Of a stretch of 64,000 bases of DNA, positions 41,686 to 51,643 are shown in pieces. The stretch comes from Desulfomicrobium orale DSM 12838 (lineage in GTDB: Bacteria; Desulfobacterota; Desulfovibrionia; Desulfovibrionales; Desulfomicrobiaceae). Below the pieces are notes generated by a model. That model was given only the letters and a program-made list of their open reading frames with translations. It was not told where the DNA came from and made no database searches. How positions within the stretch are numbered: the first letter of the stretch is position 1; every line of letters starts with the position of its first letter. The position numbers were made by a program, and so were the translations under genes. The stretch is taken from positions 1,426,001 to 1,490,000 of the forward strand of contig NZ_CP014230.1 of NCBI RefSeq assembly GCF_001553625.1, in the 5' to 3' direction.

Positions 41686-44118
41686 TCAGACCCGGCTGTT
41701 CCGGCCCGCGGCGCTGATTCTGGTCTGTTGCGCTTCGGCCGTTTTGCCCTGCTGTTCCAGGGCCGCCGCGAGCACTTCCCAGAAGACCGGAACCTCGGGC
41801 CGCAGTTGTACGCTCTGCCGGGCCAGAGACTCGGCGATTTCCGGATCGTCGCCCTGATCGAGGTAGATGCGGGCCAGCAGGTGGTAGGACTGGGCGTCCT
41901 GGGGCGCGGAGGTCACGGCCTGATGCAGGTATTCCCGCGCCGTCTCCCGGTCGCCCCGGCGGAAGGCCAGCCGGGCCAGACAGCGGCAGGCCAGACGCTC
42001 GCCGTCGGGCATGGCCTGTATCCGCTGATAACGTTCCCGGGCCGCGTCGGGATTGCCCGCTTCCTCGTCGATGAGGCCCAGGCGAATCTGGGCGTAGACA
42101 TGCTCGGGCGCGATGGCGAGTACCTGTTCGAAAGCCTTCCGGGCGGCCTCGGAGTCGCCGTCCTTCAGGCAGACATAGCCGAAATTGTAGAGCGCCATGT
42201 GCCGGTCCGGCCAGCGTTCGGTCAGAGCCTGGAACGTGCTCCGGGCCGTGGCGTACTTGTTCAGGCGCGCGTAGCAGATGCCGAGGGAGTTGCGGGCCAG
42301 GAAGTTGTTCTCGTCCACGGCCAGCGCTTTTTTGTATTCGGCGATGGCGTCGTAGATTTCTCCCTGGGCGAAAAGCCGGTCGGCGCTGATGTTCAGGGAA
42401 ACGGAGTCGAAGCAGGCGATCCTGTCCCCGTGGAGCATGGCCGCATGGTCCAGAGCCTTGCGGACGTTTTCCAGAATTTCGGAGCGGGTGGCGTCCAGAA
42501 AGGGAAAGCCCGCGATGCCCACGGTCGTGTCCAACTCGTCGAAACGTTCGTCCTGAAAAAGCTCGTGTACGGCCCGCGCGCACTGTTCATGGTCCATGTC
42601 CGGCACATAGTAGACCACGCAGTTGACGCTGTAGCGGCCGCCCAGGGTCCCGGCCCCGAAGATTTCCTCGGCCCGGCCGGTCAGGGCCTGAAAAAATTGC
42701 TCCTCGCGCATCCGGTCCACGGCCGAGCGTTCGGCATGCGGCGTCTCCAGACGCATGAGCGCCATGCAGAAGGTCTTGGCCCGGCCCCTGACGCTCTGCC
42801 ACGCCTGCAGAAAACCCCGGTACGGGTACAGGCCCGTGAGCAGATCCTTATGGGGCGTCTCGTCTTCGGGCGCTACGGGAAGCTGTTCCGTAAGCCCCGC
42901 GTGTTCCTCCAGAAGGACCAGCCGGTCTCCCTTTTCGACGGGCCACGCAGAGTCGGTCTGAGCGAGAATCTCGGCGATGGACCAGTTGTCCCGGACATCC
43001 ACCAGAGACACTTCGGCCTTGTATGCGGCCGGGTAACGGTCTGTGAGCGTAGCCGGGGTTTTCGGATCGGTTTCCGGCCCGCCGACGGCCTGGGGCTGGA
43101 TCAGAAACCGCTGTCCCTCGCTCGCGTCCACGCTCCGGCCGAGACTGACCACCAGCCGGTTCATGGGCATGACATCGAGAACCGCGCCGTTCTGGGAAAG
43201 GATCTGGCGGAAGGAACAGATTTGCCCCCGGCCTCCGGCCTGGGCCGAGACCAGAGCTGTTTCGGCCTTTTCCAGCACGATGCGGGCCTGTTCCTCGGCG
43301 GCCCTGCGAAACTGCGTTCCCTGGAAATCCTGGGGATAGTTGGTGAAGCCGATGCAGGCCGAGAGATTGACGTCCTCGCGCAGCGGCTCGAACCGGGCCG
43401 TGATGCGCCTCAGTTCCGCGCCGGCCGTATGCGCCAGCTCGCCCATTCTGGTCCGGGAGGCCTGGGGCCAGAGCACGCCGAAGGTATCGCCATCCAGACG
43501 GCAGAGAACGGCCTGGCTGGGACAGACCTGGCGCAGGCGATCGGCCGCGCGCACCAGCAGATCGTCTCCGAAAAGGTGTCCGTAGTGTTCGTTGATGCGC
43601 CGGAAATGATCCAGATCGGCGACCAGCAGGCCGAAGCAGGCGCTGTGGGTGTGCAGGGTATCGTCGGCCACGGCTCCGGGGCCGGGCATGGCCGAACCCA
43701 GAATGCCCGAAATCTCCCGGACCAGGGCCTGATGCAGGCTGGCCTTGTTGTACAGGCCGGTCAGGGGGTCGGTCACGGCCTGTTTGCGCAGCAGGATCTG
43801 CTCCAGGCACAGTCCCGCCATGACAGGCAGATAGGGCAGGGCCGGCAGGATTTCGTCCGGACTTACGCCTCTGGCCGCGAAAATGGCCAGCAAAATCCCT
43901 CCGTGGGCCAGCGGCAGCATGAGCCGGTCTTCTTCCAGTTCGGCCCGGCCATATGGATGTTCCGGGGACGGAGCCGCATTTTCCGGAGGAGCCGTCGGAA
44001 AAATGAGGCTGTAGGAGGAAAAGGACAGGAAGGTCTTCAGTGCCGATCTGAGAAAGGCTTCGTGTTCGATGATATCCTGCCGTCGCAGGCCGCCGTTTTC
44101 GGATGGAGTGTCGGTCAT
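41686..44118 (-). CDS. degenerate tandem GGDEF protein with C-terminal TPR repeats
   Basis: An 810-residue cytoplasmic protein. A first GGDEF-like domain (about 130-310) starts DPLTGLYNKASLHQAL and has LLVADLDHFRRINEHYGH, but the signature reads LDGDTFGV instead of GGDEF. A second (about 430-590) starts DLLTGLYPYRGFLQAW, and its signature is LGGRYSVN. Residues about 600-810 are TPR-like (AIAEYKKALAVDENNFLARN, ALYNFGYVCLKDGDSEAARK). Both signatures lack the catalytic acid pair, so cyclase activity is unlikely; a c-di-GMP or GTP sensing or scaffold role is possible. ATG 44118 follows an AAGGGA site. Confidence 0.82.
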   Translation of the reverse strand: MTDTPSENGGLRRQDIIEHEAFLRSALKTFLSFSSYSLIFPTAPPENAAPSPEHPYGRAELEEDRLMLPLAHGGILLAIFAARGVSPDEILPALPYLPVMAGLCLEQILLRKQAVTDPLTGLYNKASLHQALVREISGILGSAMPGPGAVADDTLHTHSACFGLLVADLDHFRRINEHYGHLFGDDLLVRAADRLRQVCPSQAVLCRLDGDTFGVLWPQASRTRMGELAHTAGAELRRITARFEPLREDVNLSACIGFTNYPQDFQGTQFRRAAEEQARIVLEKAETALVSAQAGGRGQICSFRQILSQNGAVLDVMPMNRLVVSLGRSVDASEGQRFLIQPQAVGGPETDPKTPATLTDRYPAAYKAEVSLVDVRDNWSIAEILAQTDSAWPVEKGDRLVLLEEHAGLTEQLPVAPEDETPHKDLLTGLYPYRGFLQAWQSVRGRAKTFCMALMRLETPHAERSAVDRMREEQFFQALTGRAEEIFGAGTLGGRYSVNCVVYYVPDMDHEQCARAVHELFQDERFDELDTTVGIAGFPFLDATRSEILENVRKALDHAAMLHGDRIACFDSVSLNISADRLFAQGEIYDAIAEYKKALAVDENNFLARNSLGICYARLNKYATARSTFQALTERWPDRHMALYNFGYVCLKDGDSEAARKAFEQVLAIAPEHVYAQIRLGLIDEEAGNPDAARERYQRIQAMPDGERLACRCLARLAFRRGDRETAREYLHQAVTSAPQDAQSYHLLARIYLDQGDDPEIAESLARQSVQLRPEVPVFWEVLAAALEQQGKTAEAQQTRISAAGRNSRV

Positions 44119-44150
44119 GGCATGTCCCTTGTTTCGGCAGGCATTTGCCC

Positions 44151-44195
44151 CAAGGTCCGGACCTTGTCCAGAATGCCCGGCCCGTCCCGGGCCGG
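44151..44195 (-). promoter_or_regulatory. 16-bp perfect palindrome and adjacent hairpin in a divergent promoter region
   Basis: CAAGGTCCGGACCTTG (44151-44166) is a perfect palindrome. Next to it CCGGCCCG (44177-44184) pairs with CGGGCCGG (44188-44195). Both lie between the divergent GGDEF/TPR gene and the MBL hydrolase gene, so they could be an operator or a leader structure of the GGDEF/TPR gene. Confidence 0.4.
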
Positions 44196-44267
44196 ACATG
44201 CGTCACGCCGCGGGGAGTTTGAATTTTGCCCGGAAGCGGACTAGACGGCGGCACAAAAGGAGCCATT

Positions 44268-44894
44268 ATGAACGTGACTGTCATGCAGCTCGGGCCGCTC
44301 GAAACCAACTGCTACATCGTACATTCGGAGGCCAGGGCGCTGGTGATCGATCCCGGCGGGGAAGCGGAGAAAATCCTGGCCTTTCTGGACAAATCGGGAT
44401 TGAGTCTGGACGTGATTCTGAACACGCACCTGCATTTTGACCACATCCAGGGCAATGCGGCCCTTGTCTCGGCCACGGGTGCGGCCGTGCGGGCGGGCGC
44501 CGCGGATGCGTACCTGCTCGACACGGAGCTGGGCGGCGGCGGAATGATGGGATTGCCGCGCACTCCGCCTTTTTCCTACGAACCTCTGGCGGAAGGGGAG
44601 ACGGAGTTTCTGGGCGCATCCTGCCGGGTCATGTCCACTCCGGGCCACAGTCCGGGCAGTCTGTCCTTTTATTTTCCCGATCTGAACGCGGTTTTCGTGG
44701 GCGATCTGCTGTTTTACCGATCCGTTGGGCGCACGGATTTCTCTGGCGGGTCCCATGCGGAGCTTGCGCGTTCCGTCCGCTCTAAAATATTTTCCCTGCC
44801 TGCGGACACTGTGGTGTATCCCGGGCATGGCCCGGAAACCACCGTGGGCTCCGAGCAGCTGAACAATCCGTTTTTCACCGAGTTTGTGCGCTAG
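44268..44894 (+). CDS. metallo-beta-lactamase-fold hydrolase (glyoxalase II-like)
   Basis: A 208-residue MBL-fold enzyme with the metal-binding motif THLHFDHIQG, later STPGHSPGSLSFY, FVGDLLFYRSVGRTD and YPGHGPETTVGSE. These match YcbL/GloB-type hydrolases of thioesters such as S-lactoylglutathione, though the C-terminal glutathione-binding domain of GloB is absent. An AAAAGGAG site precedes ATG 44268. It leads a run of closely spaced genes on the plus strand. Confidence 0.92.
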   Translation: MNVTVMQLGPLETNCYIVHSEARALVIDPGGEAEKILAFLDKSGLSLDVILNTHLHFDHIQGNAALVSATGAAVRAGAADAYLLDTELGGGGMMGLPRTPPFSYEPLAEGETEFLGASCRVMSTPGHSPGSLSFYFPDLNAVFVGDLLFYRSVGRTDFSGGSHAELARSVRSKIFSLPADTVVYPGHGPETTVGSEQLNNPFFTEFVR

Positions 44895-44921
44895 CCGCGC
44901 GCGGGCCGGAATGGAGCTTCC

Positions 44922-45149
44922 ATGATTCCCGAAGGCGAGCACGATCTGCGGAATCAGTGTTGACATGTGGGTGTGGACGCCGGTTGGCGTCTGCGGTTTT
45001 CCCGGAAAGACCGGGAGGTGTTCTGGGTGCGTCCCGAAGTGGTCCCGCAGTTGGAAAACGTCCTGTATATCGCCACGGACTGGACTCTGGAACTGCATCC
45101 CGCCGGGGAGTGGCTCCGGGCCGTGTACACGCGCAAGGCCCGGCCGTGA
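44922..45149 (+). CDS. short ORF with one in-frame TGA: candidate selenoprotein (or disrupted gene)
   Basis: From ATG 44922 (GGAG five bases upstream) the frame reads MIPEGEHDLRNQC, then TGA (44961-44963), then continues open for 61 codons through HVGVDAGWRLRFSRKDREVF to a TGA that overlaps the next gene's GTG start. Codon use after the TGA is the same as in neighbouring genes, and the reading frame is preserved up to the coupling point. If the TGA is read as selenocysteine, the protein is 75 residues with a Cys-Sec pair. Otherwise only a 60-residue product could start at GTG 44967, which has no ribosome-binding site. I recognise no family. Confidence 0.45.
44976..44991 (+). promoter_or_regulatory. 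SECIS-like stem-loop downstream of the in-frame TGA
   Basis: GACGCC (44976-44981) pairs with GGCGTC (44986-44991) around a GGTT loop, and several G-U/G-C pairs can extend the stem downward. The loop starts 18 bases after the TGA and opens with GG. This fits the general bacterial SECIS form (short apical stem, a G early in the loop, loop about 16-37 bases after the UGA). Confidence 0.35.
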
Positions 45150-45706
45150 GTTCTCCGCTGGTGCTGTCCCTGAGCCCGCGCGCCGGAGGCAATTCCGAAG
45201 CGGCGGCCCGCCTGTTCGCGGCCTCGCTGGCGCGTCCCGTTGCCGCACATTTTCTGCGCGATTATGAAATCCTTCCCTGCACGGGCTGCGGGCGCTGCGC
45301 CGGGTCCGGCCGTTGCGTCCTGGCGGGCCGCGACCATGCGGAAGAGCTTTTCTCCATGCTGAAGGCCGCTTCGGGCGTGGCCCTGTGTGCTCCGGTTTAT
45401 TTCTACCATCTTCCGGCCCAGGCCAAAGCCTGGGTGGATCGCGCCCAGAGCCGCTACGTCGTCCGCCGGGAGCATCCCTGTGCCGGTCCGCCTCTTCCGG
45501 CCTGGATCACGCTCATTGCCGGGCGGCCGCGCGGAGAGAAGCTTTTCGCCGGTATTCTGCCTACCTTGCGCTATTTTCTGGAAGTCTTTCATTTTCAGAT
45601 TGTGGATACGGTCTTGCTGCGCGACCTGGACGGCCCTTCGGATCTGGCTCGGGATGCGGCGGCGGCTGAAGCCGTGGCCCGCATGGCCAGGATGAGCGGA
45701 TTCTGA
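45146..45706 (+). CDS. flavodoxin/NADPH-dependent FMN reductase-like protein
   Basis: A 186-residue protein starting at GTG 45146, overlapping the stop of the preceding short ORF (GTGA). The N-terminus SSPLVLSLSPRAGGNSEAAARL is the FMN-phosphate-binding strand-loop of the NADPH-dependent FMN reductase superfamily. It is followed by CTGCGRCAGSGRC, the cysteine pattern found in iron-sulfur flavoprotein-like members, and VALCAPVYFYHLPAQAKAWVDR. It may be a small redox flavoprotein; the partner is unknown. Confidence 0.85.
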   Translation: MSSPLVLSLSPRAGGNSEAAARLFAASLARPVAAHFLRDYEILPCTGCGRCAGSGRCVLAGRDHAEELFSMLKAASGVALCAPVYFYHLPAQAKAWVDRAQSRYVVRREHPCAGPPLPAWITLIAGRPRGEKLFAGILPTLRYFLEVFHFQIVDTVLLRDLDGPSDLARDAAAAEAVARMARMSGF

Positions 45707-45707
45707 T

Positions 45708-46415
45708 ATGTCCGGGCCGCTTTCCCTCATTACGGCGGCTTTACTTAAGGGGCGCTGTCAGGTCTGCCTGACGCCCGTCCCTGCGACGGCTGGGCCGCTC
45801 TGCGGAAATTGTGACGCCCTCCTGCCGCTTCGGCAGGGCGGATACTGTCCGCGGTGCGGCATCTGCTACGCGGATGCCTCCGCACCGCCGTATCTGTGCC
45901 TGAACTGCCGGATCAGTCCGCCGCCGTGGTCGGCTTTGGCCTTTTACGCGCCATACGCGGGGCTGCTGAAGGAACTGATTCACGGATACAAGTTCGGCCA
46001 CGATCATGGACTGGGATTTTTGCTGCGGCACTTGGCGGTGCGGGCCTGGGAGGCGCATGGACTCCACCCGCCGGATCGCGTCGTGCCGGTGCCCATGCGT
46101 TCCGGGAAAGTGCTCGCCCGCGGATTCAATCAGAGTGTGGAACTGGCCCGGATGCTGTGTTCTGCCTTTGGATTTGCTCTGTACCCGGATGGCCTGCGGA
46201 AAATCCGTCCGACCCGCCCGCAGTTCAGCCTGAGACGGGCCGCGCGGCGGGAAAATGTGGCCGGAGCGTTTGCCGCCTCTTCCATGAAAGGGTTGAGAGT
46301 GCTGCTGGTGGACGATGTGGCGACCACGGGAGCGACTCTTTCGGCCTGCGCCAGAACCTGCCTGGATGCGGGCGCTGCGCGGGCGGATGCCTTTGTGCTG
46401 GCCCGCGCGTTGTGA
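45708..46415 (+). CDS. comF: ComF-family phosphoribosyltransferase-like protein
   Basis: A 235-residue ComF/GntX-type protein. The N-terminus has four Cys-x-x-Cys pairs that should bind zinc (CQVCL, CGNC, CPRCG, CLNC). The C-terminal half is the phosphoribosyltransferase fold with the PRPP loop VLLVDDVATTGATL. ComF is needed for DNA uptake in competent bacteria and is a possible primosome-linked factor elsewhere. It starts one base after the flavoprotein stop. Confidence 0.92.
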   Translation: MSGPLSLITAALLKGRCQVCLTPVPATAGPLCGNCDALLPLRQGGYCPRCGICYADASAPPYLCLNCRISPPPWSALAFYAPYAGLLKELIHGYKFGHDHGLGFLLRHLAVRAWEAHGLHPPDRVVPVPMRSGKVLARGFNQSVELARMLCSAFGFALYPDGLRKIRPTRPQFSLRRAARRENVAGAFAASSMKGLRVLLVDDVATTGATLSACARTCLDAGAARADAFVLARAL

Positions 46416-46435
46416 ACCCTCAGGGGACATTGCTG

Positions 46436-46465
46436 TTGACGGCACGCTTTGTTTCGGCCTATGAG
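46436..46465 (+). promoter_or_regulatory. candidate promoter of the rplU-rpmA operon
   Basis: TTGACG (46436-46441) and TATGAG (46460-46465) are separated by 18 bases, about 105 bases before the rplU start. The region between is a leader of about 100 bases. Confidence 0.4.
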
Positions 46466-46570
46466 CGACCTCTTTCATTTTTCCCGCGGTTGCGGGCGCA
46501 GCGTATGAAAGCCTTGACGGGGCGCTTGGGAAGGGGTAGCCACGTCATTCACTATTTTGGAGGTCGGAAA

Positions 46571-46882
46571 ATGTTTGCAATCGTGGAAACCGGCGGAAAA
46601 CAGTTTCGCGTGGAAGAAGGCCGCAGCCTGAAGGTCGCCAGGATGGACGCTCAGGCCGGTTCGGCGATCACTCTGGACAAGATTCTGCTCGTGGGTGCCG
46701 GAGCCGACGTGAAAGTCGGGCAGCCTTTCGTGTCCGGGGCTTCCGTGCAGTGCGAAGTGGTTGATCACGGCCGGGATAAAAAGATCATTATCTTCAAGAA
46801 GAAACGCCGTAAGGATTACCGGAGGAAACAGGGGCATCGTCAGGATTTTACCCTGCTCAAGGTAACCTCCATCCAGGCCTAG
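46571..46882 (+). CDS. rplU: 50S ribosomal protein L21
   Basis: A 103-residue L21. It has the characteristic MFAIVETGGKQFRVEEG, the loop VGQPFVSGASV and the basic GRDKKIIIFKKKRRKDYRRKQGHRQ. A GGAGGT site precedes ATG 46571. It is followed by rpmA and obgE, the usual order. Confidence 0.98.
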   Translation: MFAIVETGGKQFRVEEGRSLKVARMDAQAGSAITLDKILLVGAGADVKVGQPFVSGASVQCEVVDHGRDKKIIIFKKKRRKDYRRKQGHRQDFTLLKVTSIQA

Positions 46883-47003
46883 CGGCTTGTTGAAAAACAC
46901 AATTTTTCTGCGGAGGCTGTGCGGAATTCTTCCGGCCAGAACCGAATTTTCACGGTGACGGTGTCTGAAGGAGATATTCAGCCTTCCAGCCCAGGAGGAA
47001 AAT

Positions 47004-47270
47004 ATGGCTCATAAAAAGGCAGGCGGAAGTTCCCGCAATGGACGCGACAGCGCCGGTCAGCGGCTCGGCGTGAAGAAGTTCGGCGGCCAGACGGTTTTGG
47101 CGGGCAACATCCTGGTGCGGCAGCACGGCACCAAGGTCCATCCCGGCACCAACGTCGGCGTGGGCAAGGACTATACGCTTTTCGCCCTCGTTGACGGGAT
47201 TGTGAAGTTTGAAAAATATACCCGCAAGAACAAGGTCAAGACCAGGGTCAGCATCGTTCCTGCTGCCTAG
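47004..47270 (+). CDS. rpmA: 50S ribosomal protein L27
   Basis: An 88-residue L27 near the peptidyl-transferase centre. It starts [20 protein letters not shown], directly with the functional form and no Firmicutes-type N-terminal extension. It contains [29 protein letters not shown]. An AGGAGG site precedes the ATG. A terminator follows. Confidence 0.98.
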   Translation: MAHKKAGGSSRNGRDSAGQRLGVKKFGGQTVLAGNILVRQHGTKVHPGTNVGVGKDYTLFALVDGIVKFEKYTRKNKVKTRVSIVPAA

Positions 47271-49536
<2,266 letters not shown>

Positions 49537-49551
49537 AAATGCATGGGTATG

Positions 49552-49601
49552 TGGCCGGATGATGCGCCTGAATCTACTCCGGGGGAAGAAGTATCCGGCC
49601 A
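49552..49601. terminator. bidirectional stem-loop between proB and thiamine pyrophosphokinase genes
   Basis: TGGCCGGAT (49552-49560) pairs with ATCCGGCCA (49593-49601) around a 32-base loop, in the short gap between convergent genes. There is no strong T-run, so a role in termination or 3'-end protection is inferred. Confidence 0.4.
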
Positions 49602-49628
49602 GAAAGATCGCGGGTGGGACCCCCCATT

Positions 49629-50285
49629 TCAGAGAGCGGCGTTATCCGCATGCAGATGAAAGACCAGAAGCCGTCCGGAACGGAGCCGGACGCAGGCTTT
49701 CTCCTCGCTGAAGACGTTGCTCAGCCCCTGGGAGGAACCAAAGGGCAGGTGGGCGTCCTGAAGGGGGTATTCAAGGCCGGTCAGCGTCACGCCGTTCGCA
49801 TCGCCGCTCACGGGGATGATGGACAGCGTGTCACCGGGTCGCCCCTGAAGGTTCAAGAGACCGTCCGTGAGGTATACGGTCTGGGTGTCGTCCATGATCC
49901 GGGCTGCGGTGTTTCGCTTCAGGCAATGCTCCAGAAGCAGCAGATTGCCCAACGTATGATCCAGGCGGCCGCCTGTGGCTCCCAGAATGGTGATAAGACC
50001 GGCCTCCCCGTCCAGAGCCAGCTCCAGAGCCAGCTCCAGATCCGTGGCGTCCTTGCGGGTCGGGTGCAGAAAAAGCTCCACGCCCGCGTCCCGGTACCGG
50101 GCGAGCAGTTCTGGCGGTGTGGAGTCCATGTCGCCCACGGCCAGATGCGGTGTCACTCCCAGCGCGGCGAGCATCCGGCTGCCGCCGTCCACGCTGATCA
50201 CACGGTCGGCATCGGCGATGACGGTCCGTATGCGCGGGGACGAGGCGGGCTCGCCATTGGCTGCGAGGACCCAGTGCGTTATCAT
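49629..50285 (-). CDS. thiN: thiamine pyrophosphokinase
   Basis: A 218-residue enzyme that converts thiamine to thiamine pyrophosphate. Motifs are VISVDGGSRMLAALGVTPH, VGDMDST, KDATDLELALELAL and ILGATGGRLDHTLGNLLLLE. ATG 50285 is preferred, with GGAG five bases upstream; the frame remains open far upstream but lacks family character. No thiamine riboswitch was noticed in the short upstream region. Confidence 0.94.
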   Translation of the reverse strand: MITHWVLAANGEPASSPRIRTVIADADRVISVDGGSRMLAALGVTPHLAVGDMDSTPPELLARYRDAGVELFLHPTRKDATDLELALELALDGEAGLITILGATGGRLDHTLGNLLLLEHCLKRNTAARIMDDTQTVYLTDGLLNLQGRPGDTLSIIPVSGDANGVTLTGLEYPLQDAHLPFGSSQGLSNVFSEEKACVRLRSGRLLVFHLHADNAAL

Positions 50286-50389
50286 GTTTTCTCCGGTGGA
50301 ATGAATTTTGCCCTGTTTTTGCCGCCAACGGATTTTCCGTGGCATTTCGCGGAAATAAACATCTGATTTTTGTAAATCAAGGACATTGC

Positions 50390-51643
50390 ATGTCTGTTCC
50401 CAATATACTCGTGGTTGACGACAGCAGGATGTTTCTGCGCCTGCTGGTGCAAAAAGTGCGGCATCACATACCCAGTCAGGTGTTTGCGGCCGATTCTCTG
50501 AAAAAAACACAGACTTTGCTGGATGGGCACGATTTTGACATAGCCATGCTGGATCTCAACCTGCCGGATGCATCTCAGGGCGAGGTGGTGGACTTGGTGT
50601 TGAAATATGATGTGCCTGTCATTGTATTCGCTTCGGCGTGTTCGGAACGGCTTCGCAAGCGCCTGTGGGCCAAGGACATTGCGGATTACGTGATCAAGGA
50701 GGGGGACGACAGTCTGCAATACGCTGTGAGCCAGGCCCGGCGCATTTTACGCAACAGGGATATCAAGGTGCTGGTGGTTGAAGACTTGGAATCGGTGCGG
50801 GGGATGATCGCCAAGCTGCTGCGCGTGCACCGGTTTCAGGTGTTCGAAGCGGATGGAGGCGCATCGGGACTTCGCGTATTGCAGGATAACCCGGACATTC
50901 GTTTGATTATCGCCGACTATGAGATGCCGGAAATGGATGGCGTACAGTTTCTCCGCAAGGTCCGGCAGACGCACGCCAAAGAGCAGATGGCCGTTATCGG
51001 AGTCTCCAGTCATGAAGACGAGCCCCTTTCCACCCGCTTTTTGAAGAGTGGCGCCAATGATTTTCTGAAAAAGCCATTTTCCAGTGAAGAATTCTACTGC
51101 CGTATTTCCCAGAATATAGAGTTATTGGAATATATAGAAGAAATAAAGGAATATTCGGAGAAAGATTTCCTGACAGGGTTATATAACAGGCGTTATCTTT
51201 TTCAAAATGCGCCCTCTTTTATTGAAGAAGCCAGAAACATGGGTCAAGATGTTTTTCTTTCCATGTTCGATATAGATTTTTTCAAAAAAATAAATGATAT
51301 ATACGGACATGAAGCTGGAGATGCCGTCCTGAAAAATATAGGGGACAAGCTGAAGGATTTGTTTAGTACCCATGGTATGGTCGTTCGGCTTGGTGGTGAG
51401 GAGTTTTGCGCAGTTTTACGGGATGACGGCATGGACATCTCTGCTGTTTTGGATCAGTTCCGCATTGATATAGCGGAAAGCTTCATGGAGTATGGGGAAT
51501 TATCCTTGAGTTATACATTGAGTATCGGCCTGTGCGCCATCACGGACGAAAAGCTGGACTCCGTGTTACGCCGGGCAGATGCCGCCTTGTACCGGGCCAA
51601 GCAGAATGGCCGTAACAGACTGGAATACGACAGGGAGTCGTGA
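50390..51643 (+). CDS. PleD-like response regulator: two REC domains and a GGDEF diguanylate cyclase
   Basis: A 417-residue protein. REC1 (1-118) has acidic residues D10-D11 and phospho-acceptor D55 in MLDLNLPD. REC2 (about 122-238) has VLVVEDLESV, IIADYEMPEMDG and the lysine in LKKPF. The GGDEF domain (about 255-417) starts DFLTGLYNRRYL, contains FDIDFFKKINDIYGHEAGD, and has an intact active site G335-G-E-E-F. No RxxD inhibitory site precedes it. This is the PleD layout, so phosphorylation should drive dimerisation and c-di-GMP synthesis. An AAGGA site precedes ATG 50390. No histidine kinase is adjacent. Confidence 0.93.
   Translation: MSVPNILVVDDSRMFLRLLVQKVRHHIPSQVFAADSLKKTQTLLDGHDFDIAMLDLNLPDASQGEVVDLVLKYDVPVIVFASACSERLRKRLWAKDIADYVIKEGDDSLQYAVSQARRILRNRDIKVLVVEDLESVRGMIAKLLRVHRFQVFEADGGASGLRVLQDNPDIRLIIADYEMPEMDGVQFLRKVRQTHAKEQMAVIGVSSHEDEPLSTRFLKSGANDFLKKPFSSEEFYCRISQNIELLEYIEEIKEYSEKDFLTGLYNRRYLFQNAPSFIEEARNMGQDVFLSMFDIDFFKKINDIYGHEAGDAVLKNIGDKLKDLFSTHGMVVRLGGEEFCAVLRDDGMDISAVLDQFRIDIAESFMEYGELSLSYTLSIGLCAITDEKLDSVLRRADAALYRAKQNGRNRLEYDRES

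Noticed and set aside
44967-45149. A separate 60-residue gene starting at GTG 44967
   Set aside because: It has no ribosome-binding site, whereas ATG 44922 in the same frame has one. I prefer a single ORF crossing the TGA, or a disrupted gene, over an independent short gene.
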